Shown here piece after piece: positions 11,347 through 25,587 of a DNA stretch of 33,605 nucleotides. The stretch is from assembly GCA_002712305.1 (NCBI GenBank), contig PATE01000010.1, positions 1-33,605 of the forward strand, given 5' to 3'. This stretch comes from Gemmatimonadota bacterium. GTDB taxonomy: Bacteria; Latescibacterota; UBA2968; UBA8231. Numbering within the stretch: the first letter of the stretch is position 1; each line of letters opens with the position of its first letter. The position numbers were made by a program, and so were the translations under genes. A model generated the notes under the pieces. That model did no database searches and had not been told where the DNA came from. It saw only the letters and a list, made by a program, of their open reading frames with translations.

Positions 11347-12285
11347 CTACTTGGCCGCCTCGCTCAAAGACTTGATATAGGTAATCAGCTGTAGCAGGGT
11401 CTCTTCGGAGATCTGCCCCTGGAAAGTCGGCATAATGGGTTGGTATCCGTTGACGATACTGGACGTGGGTCGAAGAATCGACTCACGGATATAAGCCTCG
11501 TCAGCGACGACGACTTCTCCCGACGCCAACTGAACTGGTTCGCCGTAGACACCCGTCAGGGTCGGTCCACGACCGCCCGATTGACTCTTGTGGCAGGTCG
11601 CACAGCCGAGTTGCTCGAAGTGCCGCATCCCTGCTTCGACCATGCTCTCTCCCGCGGCGCCGCCACCGAGCCAGTTCTGATAGTCTTGCTCTTCCATGAC
11701 CACGACACGGCCGATCATCGTCGAATGCTGGGTGCCACAGTATTCCGCGCAAAAGAGGTCGTATTCACCAACCTTCGTCGCCTCGAACCACATTGTATTG
11801 TAGCGACCTGGAACGACGTCGCGCTTGGTGCGGAAGGCTGGTATCGAGAACGCATGGATCACGTCTTCAGACGTCATCGTCAGTCGAATGGGTGTGTTTA
11901 TCGGTACATGCAACTCATTGATTTCGCGCTTGCCTTCCGGGTGTTGCACCTTCCACATCCATTGTTTGCCAACGACATACACGTTGAGTGCGTCTGCTGG
12001 TGCTCGATACATGCGGAAGAACATATCAGCCCCGAGCGTAAACACGCCCATGCAGATGAAGAAGGGGATGATACTCCAGGCGAGTTCCAGTGGTAGAGAG
12101 CCATGGATCGGCTTCGGTCTCTCATCATCTGACTTGCGTCGGTACTTGATGACGAAAAAGATGATGACCGCGACGATGGCCACCGTGAAGAACACGCTGA
12201 TCGCCACCAGCAGGAAATAGAGAAGGTCTATCTGCAGGGCGAAGGTCGAGGCAAGCTCGGGATGTAAGGAAAAGTCCTTGGACAT
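11347..12285 (-). CDS. ctaC: Cytochrome c oxidase subunit II with fused cytochrome c domain (caa3-type)
   Basis: CuA motif CAEYCGTQHSTMIG; C-terminal CATCH heme c site. Confidence 0.95.
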   Translation of the reverse strand: MSKDFSLHPELASTFALQIDLLYFLLVAISVFFTVAIVAVIIFFVIKYRRKSDDERPKPIHGSLPLELAWSIIPFFICMGVFTLGADMFFRMYRAPADALNVYVVGKQWMWKVQHPEGKREINELHVPINTPIRLTMTSEDVIHAFSIPAFRTKRDVVPGRYNTMWFEATKVGEYDLFCAEYCGTQHSTMIGRVVVMEEQDYQNWLGGGAAGESMVEAGMRHFEQLGCATCHKSQSGGRGPTLTGVYGEPVQLASGEVVVADEAYIRESILRPTSSIVNGYQPIMPTFQGQISEETLLQLITYIKSLSEAAK

Positions 12286-12313
12286 CTTTTTGGGTCGGTC
12301 CTTATGCCCCCGG

Positions 12314-13174
12314 TTAGTTCAGATGGGGGGCCGGTGGTGATGGATTGGCGTGCGACAGGGCTTGCTGTCGGCGATCACGTCGGATCGTGCTGATGATCAA
12401 ACCGGCAAGGACAGCCACGGTCAGGCCGCCAGCAACGCGCAGAGTGTTCATAATGACGAGACCATACTTGCCCGTCGTCGGGTCATACTGGTAGCAGAGC
12501 AACAGCAATTCGTCGACAGGACTTCCGATCGTGTGCTGCGCCGCCTCCATCAGAGAGAATCGCAGGTCCTTGGGCGAGTATTCGACCCCGTAAAGATAGC
12601 GGGCGATGCGGCCCTCCGGCGTCAGCACCATAATCCCGCTGGCGTGGATGTAATTGTCCGTCTCGGCGTCATACTCGTACTTGAACCCGACCGACTCGGC
12701 GAGTGCATCGATCGAGGCTTGGTCACCCGTGAGAAAGTGCCATCCGCTCGCGGCACCGTCACGACCATAGCCGCCGATGTATTCCCTCTTCTTGCCTGCG
12801 GCCAAAGCCGAGGTCTCACCGGGATCGATACTTACGGTGAGGACGTCGAAATCCTGCCCGATGTTAAAATCGACGACACGCAAGCCTCTCAGAAGTCCAT
12901 TCAGAACCTGCGTGCACAACATAGGGCACTCGTAGTAGGCGAGGGACAGAATGACCGGTCTGTCGTTCACCAGCTGATCCAAGCGAACCATGCTTCCCGT
13001 CTCATCCCGAAAACTCAGTCCGAGAGGAACCTGGGCGTCGAGCTTCTGCTCGATACCAATACCGTCCCCGACCGAATCATCAAGGGGTTGCGCCGTCGCA
13101 GAGAAGGCACATCCCACCAGAAGGCCGCCAGAAAAGAGAAGATGTGATAGGCGTGTCTGCATCGCTTTCGGCAC
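12314..13174 (-). CDS. SCO1/SenC-family copper chaperone
   Basis: VILSLAYYECPMLCTQVLNG (CxxxC), SIDPGET, HASGIMVLTPEGRIARYLYGV. Confidence 0.92.
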   Translation of the reverse strand: MPKAMQTRLSHLLFSGGLLVGCAFSATAQPLDDSVGDGIGIEQKLDAQVPLGLSFRDETGSMVRLDQLVNDRPVILSLAYYECPMLCTQVLNGLLRGLRVVDFNIGQDFDVLTVSIDPGETSALAAGKKREYIGGYGRDGAASGWHFLTGDQASIDALAESVGFKYEYDAETDNYIHASGIMVLTPEGRIARYLYGVEYSPKDLRFSLMEAAQHTIGSPVDELLLLCYQYDPTTGKYGLVIMNTLRVAGGLTVAVLAGLIISTIRRDRRQQALSHANPSPPAPHLN

Positions 13175-13575
13175 TATTGGCTAGCCGCTCCCGTTCCCGT
13201 TTTCACGGGGAGTCCTCTTTCGGCCAGCAGATCCATAGCACGATCGACGGGGATCGTAGCGATTCCCGCCTCTGCATCGAGCGTGTAGTTGTTCAGTGCA
13301 GCGTCCTCCACGGCCTTTTGTGCCAGACGCACCCGCGGTGTATCAATCTCAAGCAGGGGCTCAGACATCGTCTCAACACGCGTCGCGGTGAGGGGATGGG
13401 GCTCGCCCTGCAGCAGAGGCTGATAGTACTGGAGGACCTTGAACAGTACGACAATGCCGACGAAGGACACGATGACTAGAACCGCCATCGCAATGCCAAT
13501 CTTTGCCAGAGGACCTGCTGGCGCATCGCTAACTTCATGACCTGCCTCGATGGAGGCCGTGGACTGCTCAGCCAT
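13174..13575 (-). CDS. Small single-TM protein embedded in the ACIII/caa3 cluster
   Basis: MAEQSTASIEAGHEVSD...IGIAMAVLVIVSFVGIVVLFKVLQYY...IPVDRAMDLLAERGLP; start overlaps ActF stop; alternative ATG at 13584. Confidence 0.75.
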   Translation of the reverse strand: MAEQSTASIEAGHEVSDAPAGPLAKIGIAMAVLVIVSFVGIVVLFKVLQYYQPLLQGEPHPLTATRVETMSEPLLEIDTPRVRLAQKAVEDAALNNYTLDAEAGIATIPVDRAMDLLAERGLPVKTGTGAASQ

Positions 13576-14806
13576 GGTGTCCATGCTCCTGTGCCTCGGC
13601 GGCAAGTGCGCCATAGTCGAACCTGGGATCGTTGCTTGGTACCAAGGGCCGCTTCTTGAGCTGGCCAAAGAAGAAAAAGACCCAAATGCCACCCAGACCG
13701 ATGGGTGCTGCCAGGTCGAGCCAGTGCGGGGTGAGTGCCACCGACTGCAGCACGCCTCCATCATGATCGCGGAAGGCGGGTGCGGTAATCCAGTAGAGGT
13801 CGACGAGTCGCATGAACATCAGCCCCGAAGCGACGACGATCAGAATTCGAAGGTGGGACTTCACGCGACTGGAAAGCAGTAGCAGGAAGGGAACGGCGAA
13901 ATGGAAGCCGATCAATGCGTACCCCAGATACAGCCAGCCGCCCTGAAGACGCGTGTAGTACCAGGTGATCTCTTCAGGCAGATTGCCTGACCAGATGATC
14001 AAGAGTTGTGAGAAGGACGTATAGGCCCACAGCATCACGAATCCGAGCATCATCGTACCCAGGTCGCGAAGCCGTTCATTTGTCAGCAAGACATCGAGAG
14101 GCTGATGTTTCGACAGAGGCACGCCCACAAGGGTCATGAAGGCCCAGGTCATCAACGCCATACCCAGGATGTAGATGGCGCAGAAGATGGTCGAGAACCA
14201 GTGCGGCTCCAGCGACATGAGCCAATCTGTTCCGGCAAAGGTCCCCAGCAGCGAAAGCAATACAATGCCGGGGCCCGACAAGATTTGCATCCTGCGCGTG
14301 GGCCAGGTTTCCTGTGTTTGATCCTGCTGAACCGACCAGCGAGTCAACAACATCGCCATCGCGGTCCAGATGGCGAAGTAGGCCACATAACGAATGATGA
14401 AGAACGTGCTGTTGAGATAGGGGAGCTTGTGGGTCAGCACCTCGTCGTTGGCCACTGCCTCGGTGTGCGTCCAGGGGAACAGGTCGTGCATCCCTGCGAG
14501 GATGGGCAGTCCCAGAATGAACATCACGGGCATCGTCGAGGCGCCGGCCTCCAACATGCGGCGGATGGCGAATCCCCATCGGCCGCCACCCAGATGGTGA
14601 ATCATCAACACGCCCAGGCATCCCACCGGCATGCAAACCCAGTAGGTAAATCCGAGCAGGTAGGACTCGAAGAACTGTTGATGATCGGTGAGATAGCCGA
14701 ACACGGTGGCGGCGATGCCGATCAGGCCGATGGCGAGTGCACGACGACGGTAGCCGTCGAATCGGGGCGCCAGGGCCTCGCTATGACGTTGGATCTCCTC
14801 GATCAT
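13568..14806 (-). CDS. actF: Alternative complex III subunit ActF (membrane quinol-binding, NrfD-like)
   Basis: 412-aa polytopic membrane protein following ActE in the canonical ACIII order. Confidence 0.85.
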   Translation of the reverse strand: MIEEIQRHSEALAPRFDGYRRRALAIGLIGIAATVFGYLTDHQQFFESYLLGFTYWVCMPVGCLGVLMIHHLGGGRWGFAIRRMLEAGASTMPVMFILGLPILAGMHDLFPWTHTEAVANDEVLTHKLPYLNSTFFIIRYVAYFAIWTAMAMLLTRWSVQQDQTQETWPTRRMQILSGPGIVLLSLLGTFAGTDWLMSLEPHWFSTIFCAIYILGMALMTWAFMTLVGVPLSKHQPLDVLLTNERLRDLGTMMLGFVMLWAYTSFSQLLIIWSGNLPEEITWYYTRLQGGWLYLGYALIGFHFAVPFLLLLSSRVKSHLRILIVVASGLMFMRLVDLYWITAPAFRDHDGGVLQSVALTPHWLDLAAPIGLGGIWVFFFFGQLKKRPLVPSNDPRFDYGALAAEAQEHGHHG

Positions 14807-15414
14807 TGGAGCTGTCTCTGGTCCTCAGCGGGCAACTCGTCGTAGGCCGCTTCTTGGCTGAACTGCAGGGCGCGGATGTAGGCGGCGACGGCCCAACGGT
14901 CATTGACCGGAATCCGCGATGCGTAGCTGAACATCGACCCGAAGCCGTTGGTGATGACGTCGAAGTAATACCCAATCGCGGCGTTTCGGAGACGATCTTG
15001 ATGGAGCGACGGCGGCTGCTTCAGACCCCGCTGCACGACGATGCCGTTTCCACTTCCTGTTCGGTCGTGGCAAGGGGTACAGTAGATGTTGTACCGCTGT
15101 TGGCCCCGTTCTAGAAGAGCACGATTGAATTCGATCGAAGGCGGTAGGGTGGTTGCCAACTCACCACTCACCTTGCCCTCATACAGATGCGTGTCGAGTC
15201 GCAATCCACCTCGGGCGACGGTACCTTCGATCGGCGCCCGTGACGTCAGACCATCCTTGAAAAATGTGGTCGCCTCGTGCGCCTCGTATTTCTCCTGGTC
15301 ATACATCCGCTGTCGGAGATCGCAACCGGCTGCAGATAGAACCGTGGCGAGTGCCACAACGGTCACGATGACCCGGTTTGTCACACGGCTGGACTGTCGT
15401 ACGATTTGCGTCAT
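14803..15414 (-). CDS. actE: Alternative complex III subunit ActE (monoheme cytochrome c lipoprotein)
   Basis: Lipobox LSAAGC; one CTPCH heme site in YNIYCTPCHDRTGSGNG; start ATG 15414. Confidence 0.88.
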   Translation of the reverse strand: MTQIVRQSSRVTNRVIVTVVALATVLSAAGCDLRQRMYDQEKYEAHEATTFFKDGLTSRAPIEGTVARGGLRLDTHLYEGKVSGELATTLPPSIEFNRALLERGQQRYNIYCTPCHDRTGSGNGIVVQRGLKQPPSLHQDRLRNAAIGYYFDVITNGFGSMFSYASRIPVNDRWAVAAYIRALQFSQEAAYDELPAEDQRQLQ

Positions 15415-15415
15415 G

Positions 15416-15964
15416 TCAGGCTTCGACCTCGGACACTTTGACAGGCCCCAAGCTCTGCAGGAAGGACCTCGTTCCCTCTGTCTCATACTGAGGATCTGTC
15501 GATTCCACACAGAGAAAGAAACGGTCTTGGCTCGCACGCTCGAACTCAGGCACGTTGAAGACCGGATGATAAGGCTGGGGCAGGCGATTGAGCACGATCA
15601 GCGCAACCACTGTTCCCACTGCGGCGAAAAGAATCGTGGTCTCGAAGGTCACCGGGATGAACATGGGGCCACTGAAGTGAGGTCGGCCACCGATGTTGAT
15701 CGGATACTCGATCATGTGAACCCAGTATTGAAGGGCGAATCCGGCGAGCCCACCGATGACGCCACAGATGAAACTGATGACGGCAATATTGGTCTGCGGA
15801 AATCCGATCGCCGCACCCAAACCGTGTACCGGAAGCGGCGAATAGGCATCGAGTCGCCGGTAGCCCTCGCCGTACGTCTTCTGCGCGGCGGCGAGCAGTT
15901 CGTCGGGTGTCTCGAATTCGGCCATCAGGCCGTGAGCCCCATTCCCTGTAGAGGTGTCGTTCAT
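15416..15964 (-). CDS. actD: Alternative complex III subunit ActD (DUF3341)
   Basis: MNDTSTG...MAEFETPDELLAAAQKTYGEGYRRLDAYSPLPVHGLGAAIG; two TM segments. Start ATG 15964. Confidence 0.88.
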   Translation of the reverse strand: MNDTSTGNGAHGLMAEFETPDELLAAAQKTYGEGYRRLDAYSPLPVHGLGAAIGFPQTNIAVISFICGVIGGLAGFALQYWVHMIEYPINIGGRPHFSGPMFIPVTFETTILFAAVGTVVALIVLNRLPQPYHPVFNVPEFERASQDRFFLCVESTDPQYETEGTRSFLQSLGPVKVSEVEA

Positions 15965-15972
15965 ACGATCTC

Positions 15973-17349
<1,377 letters not shown>

Positions 17350-17449
17350 AGTCGTCTTTTATAGCTCTCGGTGGTTGGTATTGACGGGGTGTTTCCACAC
17401 GCCGCGGCTCAATCTTGGTGCTCGACAATGCCTAAACGGTGGTACGTCA

Positions 17450-20599
<3,150 letters not shown>

Positions 20600-20604
20600 G
20601 TCTG

Positions 20605-21261
20605 TCAAAGGTGGCAAACCGAGCAATCAGTGAGCTGCGACACGCGTACGTCGTATTCCTCGACCAGTTGAAGACCCTGGGCCTCCTGGTCTGCCGGAGG
20701 TGTCCAATGCACGTCGAACACGCGTTCCCGGGGACGGATGTGCTTTTCTGGATTACGATGGCAATCCAGGCACCATTCCATATTCAGGGCGTTTTCAACC
20801 CAGACGAGGGGCATCTCGTTGATCGCACCGTGACAGCTGGTGCATCCGATCCCTTTGGCGATATGGATATTGTGCCGGAAATAGACAAAATCGGGCAGGT
20901 CGTGAACCCGGTTCCACTGGAGGGGCTTCTCGTCTCGCCACGCAGTGCGAATGGGCTCGAGATTCGGTGCCTCGGTCCAGATGAGCGAATGACATGTCAT
21001 ACAGGTCTCGACGGGGGGAATACCCGCAAAGGCAGACTCCTCGACCGAGGTATGACAATATCGGCAGTCGATCCCGATGGCCTCGACGTGATGCTTGTGG
21101 CTGAAGGGCACTGGTTGGTCAATCGCAACACCAACTTCACTGACATAGTCGATACGATTGATGTTCAGAAGTATGCTGAACAGCAGCCCCGTCACGCCGA
21201 TGACGGCAATGATGGAGAACCGTGCAAGCCAATTGCTACTGCGATGAAAAACCTGCGCCAT
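20605..21261 (-). CDS. actA: Alternative complex III subunit ActA (pentaheme cytochrome c)
   Basis: Five CxxCH sites (CRYCH, CMTCH, CTSCH, CLDCH, CSVCH) after an N-terminal TM segment. Confidence 0.93.
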   Translation of the reverse strand: MAQVFHRSSNWLARFSIIAVIGVTGLLFSILLNINRIDYVSEVGVAIDQPVPFSHKHHVEAIGIDCRYCHTSVEESAFAGIPPVETCMTCHSLIWTEAPNLEPIRTAWRDEKPLQWNRVHDLPDFVYFRHNIHIAKGIGCTSCHGAINEMPLVWVENALNMEWCLDCHRNPEKHIRPRERVFDVHWTPPADQEAQGLQLVEEYDVRVSQLTDCSVCHL

Positions 21262-21565
21262 CTACGCACACACTCACGGATGGTCACGTCCTTCGGTGGG
21301 ACACCTCAGGACCGTGGTCGCCTCATTCCAGGCGGTGGTCAGGTCTGTCGTTCGAAGGGAGGAAACCTGCGATAGGGGGAGGGGCGGAACGTCCCGGTCA
21401 CATCGTGAACCGCCCTGAGCAGGCCTCTCAGCAAATCAGGTCAAAAAAAGTAGGAGGGTGGTTGAGGGAAGTCAATACGAGAAAATGACTGTTGTAAAAA
21501 AAAAGAAACTGAAGTCCGATCTAAAGGTCACAGAACACAAAGTCAGTCCTCGCATCTTCGGTTTC

Positions 21566-21594
21566 TTGACCCTGTCTGGGCCGCCTTCTATCAT
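21566..21594 (+). promoter_or_regulatory. Sigma-70-like promoter candidate for tRNA-Arg
   Basis: TTGACC - 17 nt - TATCAT, 76 nt upstream of the mature tRNA. Confidence 0.4.
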
Positions 21595-21670
21595 TCAATC
21601 TTCTCTCGATTTCTGCCGATACTGGGTAACAGGGGCATCATGGCCCCGACCCACGCCGAGCCCCACATTT

Positions 21671-21747
21671 GCCCCCGTAGCTCAGTCGGATAGAGCAACA
21701 GATTCCTAATCTGTGGGTCGCAGGTTCAAGTCCTGTCGGGGGTACCA
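21671..21747 (+). tRNA. tRNA-Arg(CCT), CCA encoded
   Basis: GCCCCCG/CGGGGGT acceptor, anticodon stem ACAGA-TTCCTAA-TCTGT, T-loop GGTTCAAGTCC, 3' CCA. Confidence 0.93.
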
Positions 21748-21863
21748 ACTTGGGTCAGTCGATATCGGGTGGTCCCTTAGTTATTGTTAGACAATTAGTT
21801 AACGTCTATGTCCGAACGACGACTCCATAGCTTTTTGCGCGCTGTGGGGAGAGGGCCCACGAG

Positions 21864-22506
21864 GTGACCGAGGCCGAACAACCGCCTGTCGATCCTGAGT
21901 TTCAGCAGAGCACTCCGGCTCCCGTCATCGTTCCGACAGAGGAGGTGGAGGAGTGTCTCCGCCTGCATCGAGAGCGGGTTGAATCGAAGGGCAAGGAAGG
22001 GGAACGAGTCTCGTTCTATCGCGCCGTGCTGACCGATGCCTATCTGCAGGGCGCCGATCTTCGAGGTGCAGATTGTCAGCCAGGCCATCCTGCAAGGCGC
22101 CGAACTGAAGAACGCGAATCTGTTCAAGGCCAACTTCTCCGAAGTTAATCTCAAGGGCGCCAGTCTGCAGCGGGCGAAGTTGCGCGAAGCGAATTTCACC
22201 GGTGCTCATCTGATATAGGCCAGTCTTCAGGAAGCAGATCTACGGGAAGCCATTCTGCAGCGCGCCGACCTGTGTGATGCCGATCTGCGAGAGGCGAATC
22301 TACAGATGGCGCAGGTGCAAGACGCGAAGATGGCTGGTGCCGAGTTGGACGGGGCCATGCTGGAGAAAGCGGACTTTCTCGATGCCCTCGGTCTGACGGC
22401 TGATCAGGTTCAAGGGGCTGTCATCGACGCACGCACTCGGTGGCCCACCTCTCTGAGAGATGAGGTCCGGTTCGAATCAGAAGGTGAAACAGTCTCCGCG
22501 GACTGA
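21864..22506 (+). pseudogene. Pentapeptide-repeat protein gene disrupted by a frameshift (~22071) and an in-frame TAG (22216-22218)
   Basis: Frame 1 of reading: ...AVLTDAYLQGADLRGAD; continues in the next frame as VSQAILQGAELKNANLFKANFSEVNLKGASLQRAKLREANFTGAHLI*ASLQEADLREAILQRADLCDADLREANLQ... Confidence 0.8.
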
Positions 22507-22518
22507 CTCCGCAGGATG

Positions 22519-23787
22519 CTAGCTCTTCAGGGAGACCAACCCCTCTTCGCCCTCACTTCGAGCGATTACAGCGGCACCGCAACTGTCGCTCCAGACGTTG
22601 ACGGTCGTGCGGCACATGTCCAGCACGCGATCGACGGCAAGGATCAGCCCCACGCCTTCCAGGGGGAGCCCAACGGCTGTCAGGATGACGGAGATCATCA
22701 CCAACCCGGCCATGGGAATCCCCGCCGCACCGATGGAGGCCAGCAACGCCGTAACAACCACCAGGCCCTGCTGCAGGATGGTCAGTTCCACCCCGTACGC
22801 TTGAGCGATGAACAAGGCTGCCACACACTCATACAGTGCGGTGCCATCCATATTGACGGTCGCCCCGAGGGGGGCGACAAAGCTGGTCACCCGATTGGAC
22901 ACGCCCGCACGATTCTCTAGCGAGTCGAGGGTCAGCGGCAGCGTGGCCGATGAAGATGAGGTCGAGAAGGCTGTGAGCAACGCTGGAGACATGGCCTTGG
23001 CGTGCAGGATTGGGTGTAGCTGCCCAACGCTACGCAGCAGCAATGGCAGGGTGACGCCGGCATGGATGAGCAATCCAAGGAAGACAGTCAGGGCATACAA
23101 GCCCAGTCCGGCGAATACGTCGAGCCCTGTGCGCGCCACCGTCCTGCCTACGAGGGCGAAGATGCCGAGGGGGGCAAAGGCCAGGATGAAGTGGGTTACC
23201 TTCATCATGACGGCAAAAGAGCTCGAGAAGAACGCTTCCAGTGGTTCGCGCTGGGCTTCAGGCAATCGAGTGATAAACGTGCCGAACAGCAGAGCGAAGA
23301 CGATGATCTGCAGCATGTTCCCTTCTGCCATGGCGGCGATGGGATTGCTTGGCACCAGATCTAGCAGAAGTCGCACCAAGGCAGACCAGGGCGAATCGCC
23401 GAAACGATCCATGGATGACGCGAGCCGATCCGGCTGATCGGCCAGACCGAGGTCGACGCCAACGCCAGGTTGGGTCAGATTTACCAGGACCAGGCCGGTG
23501 ACGATGGCCAGCAGACTGCTCATGGTATAGTAGATGAGGGTTTTGCCACCGAGGCGTCCCACCCCGTCGCCGCCACCGAGTCCAGCGACACCGCAGATGA
23601 TGGAAGTCATGATCAGGGGCACGATGACCATGCGTAGACCTTTGAGAAAAAGGTCACCCATGAAGTCGACGGATGTTACCACATCCGGAATCAGGAGGCC
23701 GGCGCCGGCGCCGAGAATCAGGGCAGCCAGGATTTGCCAATGCAGCGCCAGCCGAAAGATAGATCTGGACATGGTTTGCTCGCTCAA
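22519..23787 (-). CDS. Dicarboxylate/amino acid:cation symporter (DAACS, GltP/DctA family)
   Basis: STSSSSATLPLTLDSLENRAGVSNRVTSFVAPLGATVNMDGTALYE is the family signature. Confidence 0.95.
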   Translation of the reverse strand: MSEQTMSRSIFRLALHWQILAALILGAGAGLLIPDVVTSVDFMGDLFLKGLRMVIVPLIMTSIICGVAGLGGGDGVGRLGGKTLIYYTMSSLLAIVTGLVLVNLTQPGVGVDLGLADQPDRLASSMDRFGDSPWSALVRLLLDLVPSNPIAAMAEGNMLQIIVFALLFGTFITRLPEAQREPLEAFFSSSFAVMMKVTHFILAFAPLGIFALVGRTVARTGLDVFAGLGLYALTVFLGLLIHAGVTLPLLLRSVGQLHPILHAKAMSPALLTAFSTSSSSATLPLTLDSLENRAGVSNRVTSFVAPLGATVNMDGTALYECVAALFIAQAYGVELTILQQGLVVVTALLASIGAAGIPMAGLVMISVILTAVGLPLEGVGLILAVDRVLDMCRTTVNVWSDSCGAAVIARSEGEEGLVSLKS

Positions 23788-23968
23788 CCAGAGTCAATGT
23801 TATGGAGTCAGTGGCGAAGCTAAGCGGCTGGCTCCCACGTGGGCAAATGGTTGGCGGCCCAACACATGCCACGATGCCGAGAACCGCACGAACCCGATCT
23901 CGATACGAGCAGTTCCGACACGACCTTCCAGCAGTCCAAGACCGGCTACCAGAAGTGACGAGGAGAGG

Positions 23969-25405
23969 ATGACGCAGATCAGAGTCTACGATACACCCCG
24001 AAGACAGAAGGTCGACTTTGAGCCGCTGGAACCAGGGAAGGTCCGCATGTACAGCTGCGGACCGACGGTGTGGGACTACGCCCATATCGGAAACTTCCGT
24101 GCCTTCTTGTTCCCCGACGTACTGAAACGATATCTGCAGTATGCTGGCTTCGAAGTAGAGCATGTGATGAACCTGACAGATGTCGATGACCGCATCGTGA
24201 ATCAGGTCAACGAGCGTGGCACCGATATCGACACGTATGTACAGACCTACATCGACGGGTTCTTCGACGACCTGGATCGGCTTGGCATCCAGCGAGCAGA
24301 TCGTTATCCACGGGCGACTGAGCATGTTGGCGAAATGGTCGAACTCATCGAGCGCCTTGTGGAGCAGGGCGCAGCGTATGAACGGGGTGGCTCGGTGTAT
24401 TTTGCGATTCAGTCCTTCGCATCCTACGGCCAGTTTGCCCATCTGGATCTGACGGGAATGCAGGACGGTGTTCGCATCGACAGCGACAAATACGACAAGG
24501 AACACGTGCGGGATTTTGTGTTGTGGAAGGCGTGGACCGAGGCCGACGGCAACGTCTCGTGGCCGTCTCCCTTTGGCCGTGGACGACCCGGCTGGCATTT
24601 GGAATGCTCCTGCATGTCCATGAAGTATCTGGGGAATACCTTCGACATCCACACGGGTGGTGTGGACCTGATTTTTCCACATCATCAGAACGAGATCGCC
24701 CAGAGTGAGGCTTCGACGCATCAGCCCTTCGTGCGGTATTGGATGCACAACGAATTCGTCAACATCGATGGCACCGGGATGTCCAAGAGTGAAGGCAACA
24801 ACGTTCGCTTACAGGACATTGGCGACGACGAGACGATCCAGTCCTATCGCTATCTGGTTGTGACGTCTCACTATCGGACGATTCTGAATTTCACCGACGA
24901 AGCGCTGAACGCGGCGCGGTCTGCTCGGCGCCGGCTCAATCGTTTTGCCGAGAGGCTGGCGGCCGCGGCAGATGATCCAGGTGCGGTGGCGGCAAGCGAT
25001 GGGACTGGTGGCTGGTCGCAACGTGTCCAAACTGCGGAACGCGACTTTCGAATCGCCCTCGACGACGATCTGAACACGCCCCGTGCGATGGCCGCTGTTT
25101 TCGGGCTCGTCGGTGAGGCAGAGAAGTCGCTGTCTGCCGAAGATCTCGTTCCGGTGGACGCGCGGGCGATCCTCTCCTTTTTCGAGGCCGCAGACGGGGT
25201 GTTGGGGTTTCTCGCCGAGCGCGACGCAGCGAATCTCGAAACGTCGGTGGAACTGACACCAGAACAGCGGCAGCGCCTCGATCAGCGGCAGGCTGCTCGC
25301 GAGCAAAAAGACTGGGCACGTTCCGACGAATTGCGCGATCAGCTGGCCGCGGAGGGCATCGTGGTGACCGACGGACCCGATGGTCAGCAGTGGTCGATGG
25401 GGTAA
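23969..25405 (+). CDS. cysS: Cysteinyl-tRNA synthetase
   Basis: MYSCGPTVWDYAHIGNFRAFLFPDVLKRYL; FDIHTGGVDLIFPHHQNEIAQSEA; GMSKSEGN. ATG 23969 with AGGAGAGG upstream; the longer listed ORF extends into intergenic DNA. Confidence 0.97.
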   Translation: MTQIRVYDTPRRQKVDFEPLEPGKVRMYSCGPTVWDYAHIGNFRAFLFPDVLKRYLQYAGFEVEHVMNLTDVDDRIVNQVNERGTDIDTYVQTYIDGFFDDLDRLGIQRADRYPRATEHVGEMVELIERLVEQGAAYERGGSVYFAIQSFASYGQFAHLDLTGMQDGVRIDSDKYDKEHVRDFVLWKAWTEADGNVSWPSPFGRGRPGWHLECSCMSMKYLGNTFDIHTGGVDLIFPHHQNEIAQSEASTHQPFVRYWMHNEFVNIDGTGMSKSEGNNVRLQDIGDDETIQSYRYLVVTSHYRTILNFTDEALNAARSARRRLNRFAERLAAAADDPGAVAASDGTGGWSQRVQTAERDFRIALDDDLNTPRAMAAVFGLVGEAEKSLSAEDLVPVDARAILSFFEAADGVLGFLAERDAANLETSVELTPEQRQRLDQRQAAREQKDWARSDELRDQLAAEGIVVTDGPDGQQWSMG

Positions 25406-25587
25406 CCGCCGTTTGCTGAGGCTGATTCCGACAGGGTGTATGAGTGGTCGAACTTGCTGAGCCGCAACGAGTAAGCACTCATCTTTCTTGACTTTCGGGG
25501 CCTCCACGAGCTTCTTTGTGGGAGCCGCTGGACGGGTTGCTCTGACAGCGATCCGTCCGCCTCCTCTTTCTTCTGCGATTAGGCGAG

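Noticed and set aside
12350-13147. 265-aa plus-strand ORF
   Set aside because: Antisense to the clearly recognised SCO gene.
21458-21709. 83-aa ORF ending APVAQSDRATDS
   Set aside because: Runs into tRNA-Arg; the peptide is a tRNA translation artefact.
23534-23968. N-terminal extension of the cysS ORF
   Set aside because: Overlaps the symporter antisense and intergenic DNA; canonical CysS start is ATG 23969.
23654-24748. 364-aa minus-strand ORF
   Set aside because: Antisense to cysS and the symporter upstream region; no recognisable motif.
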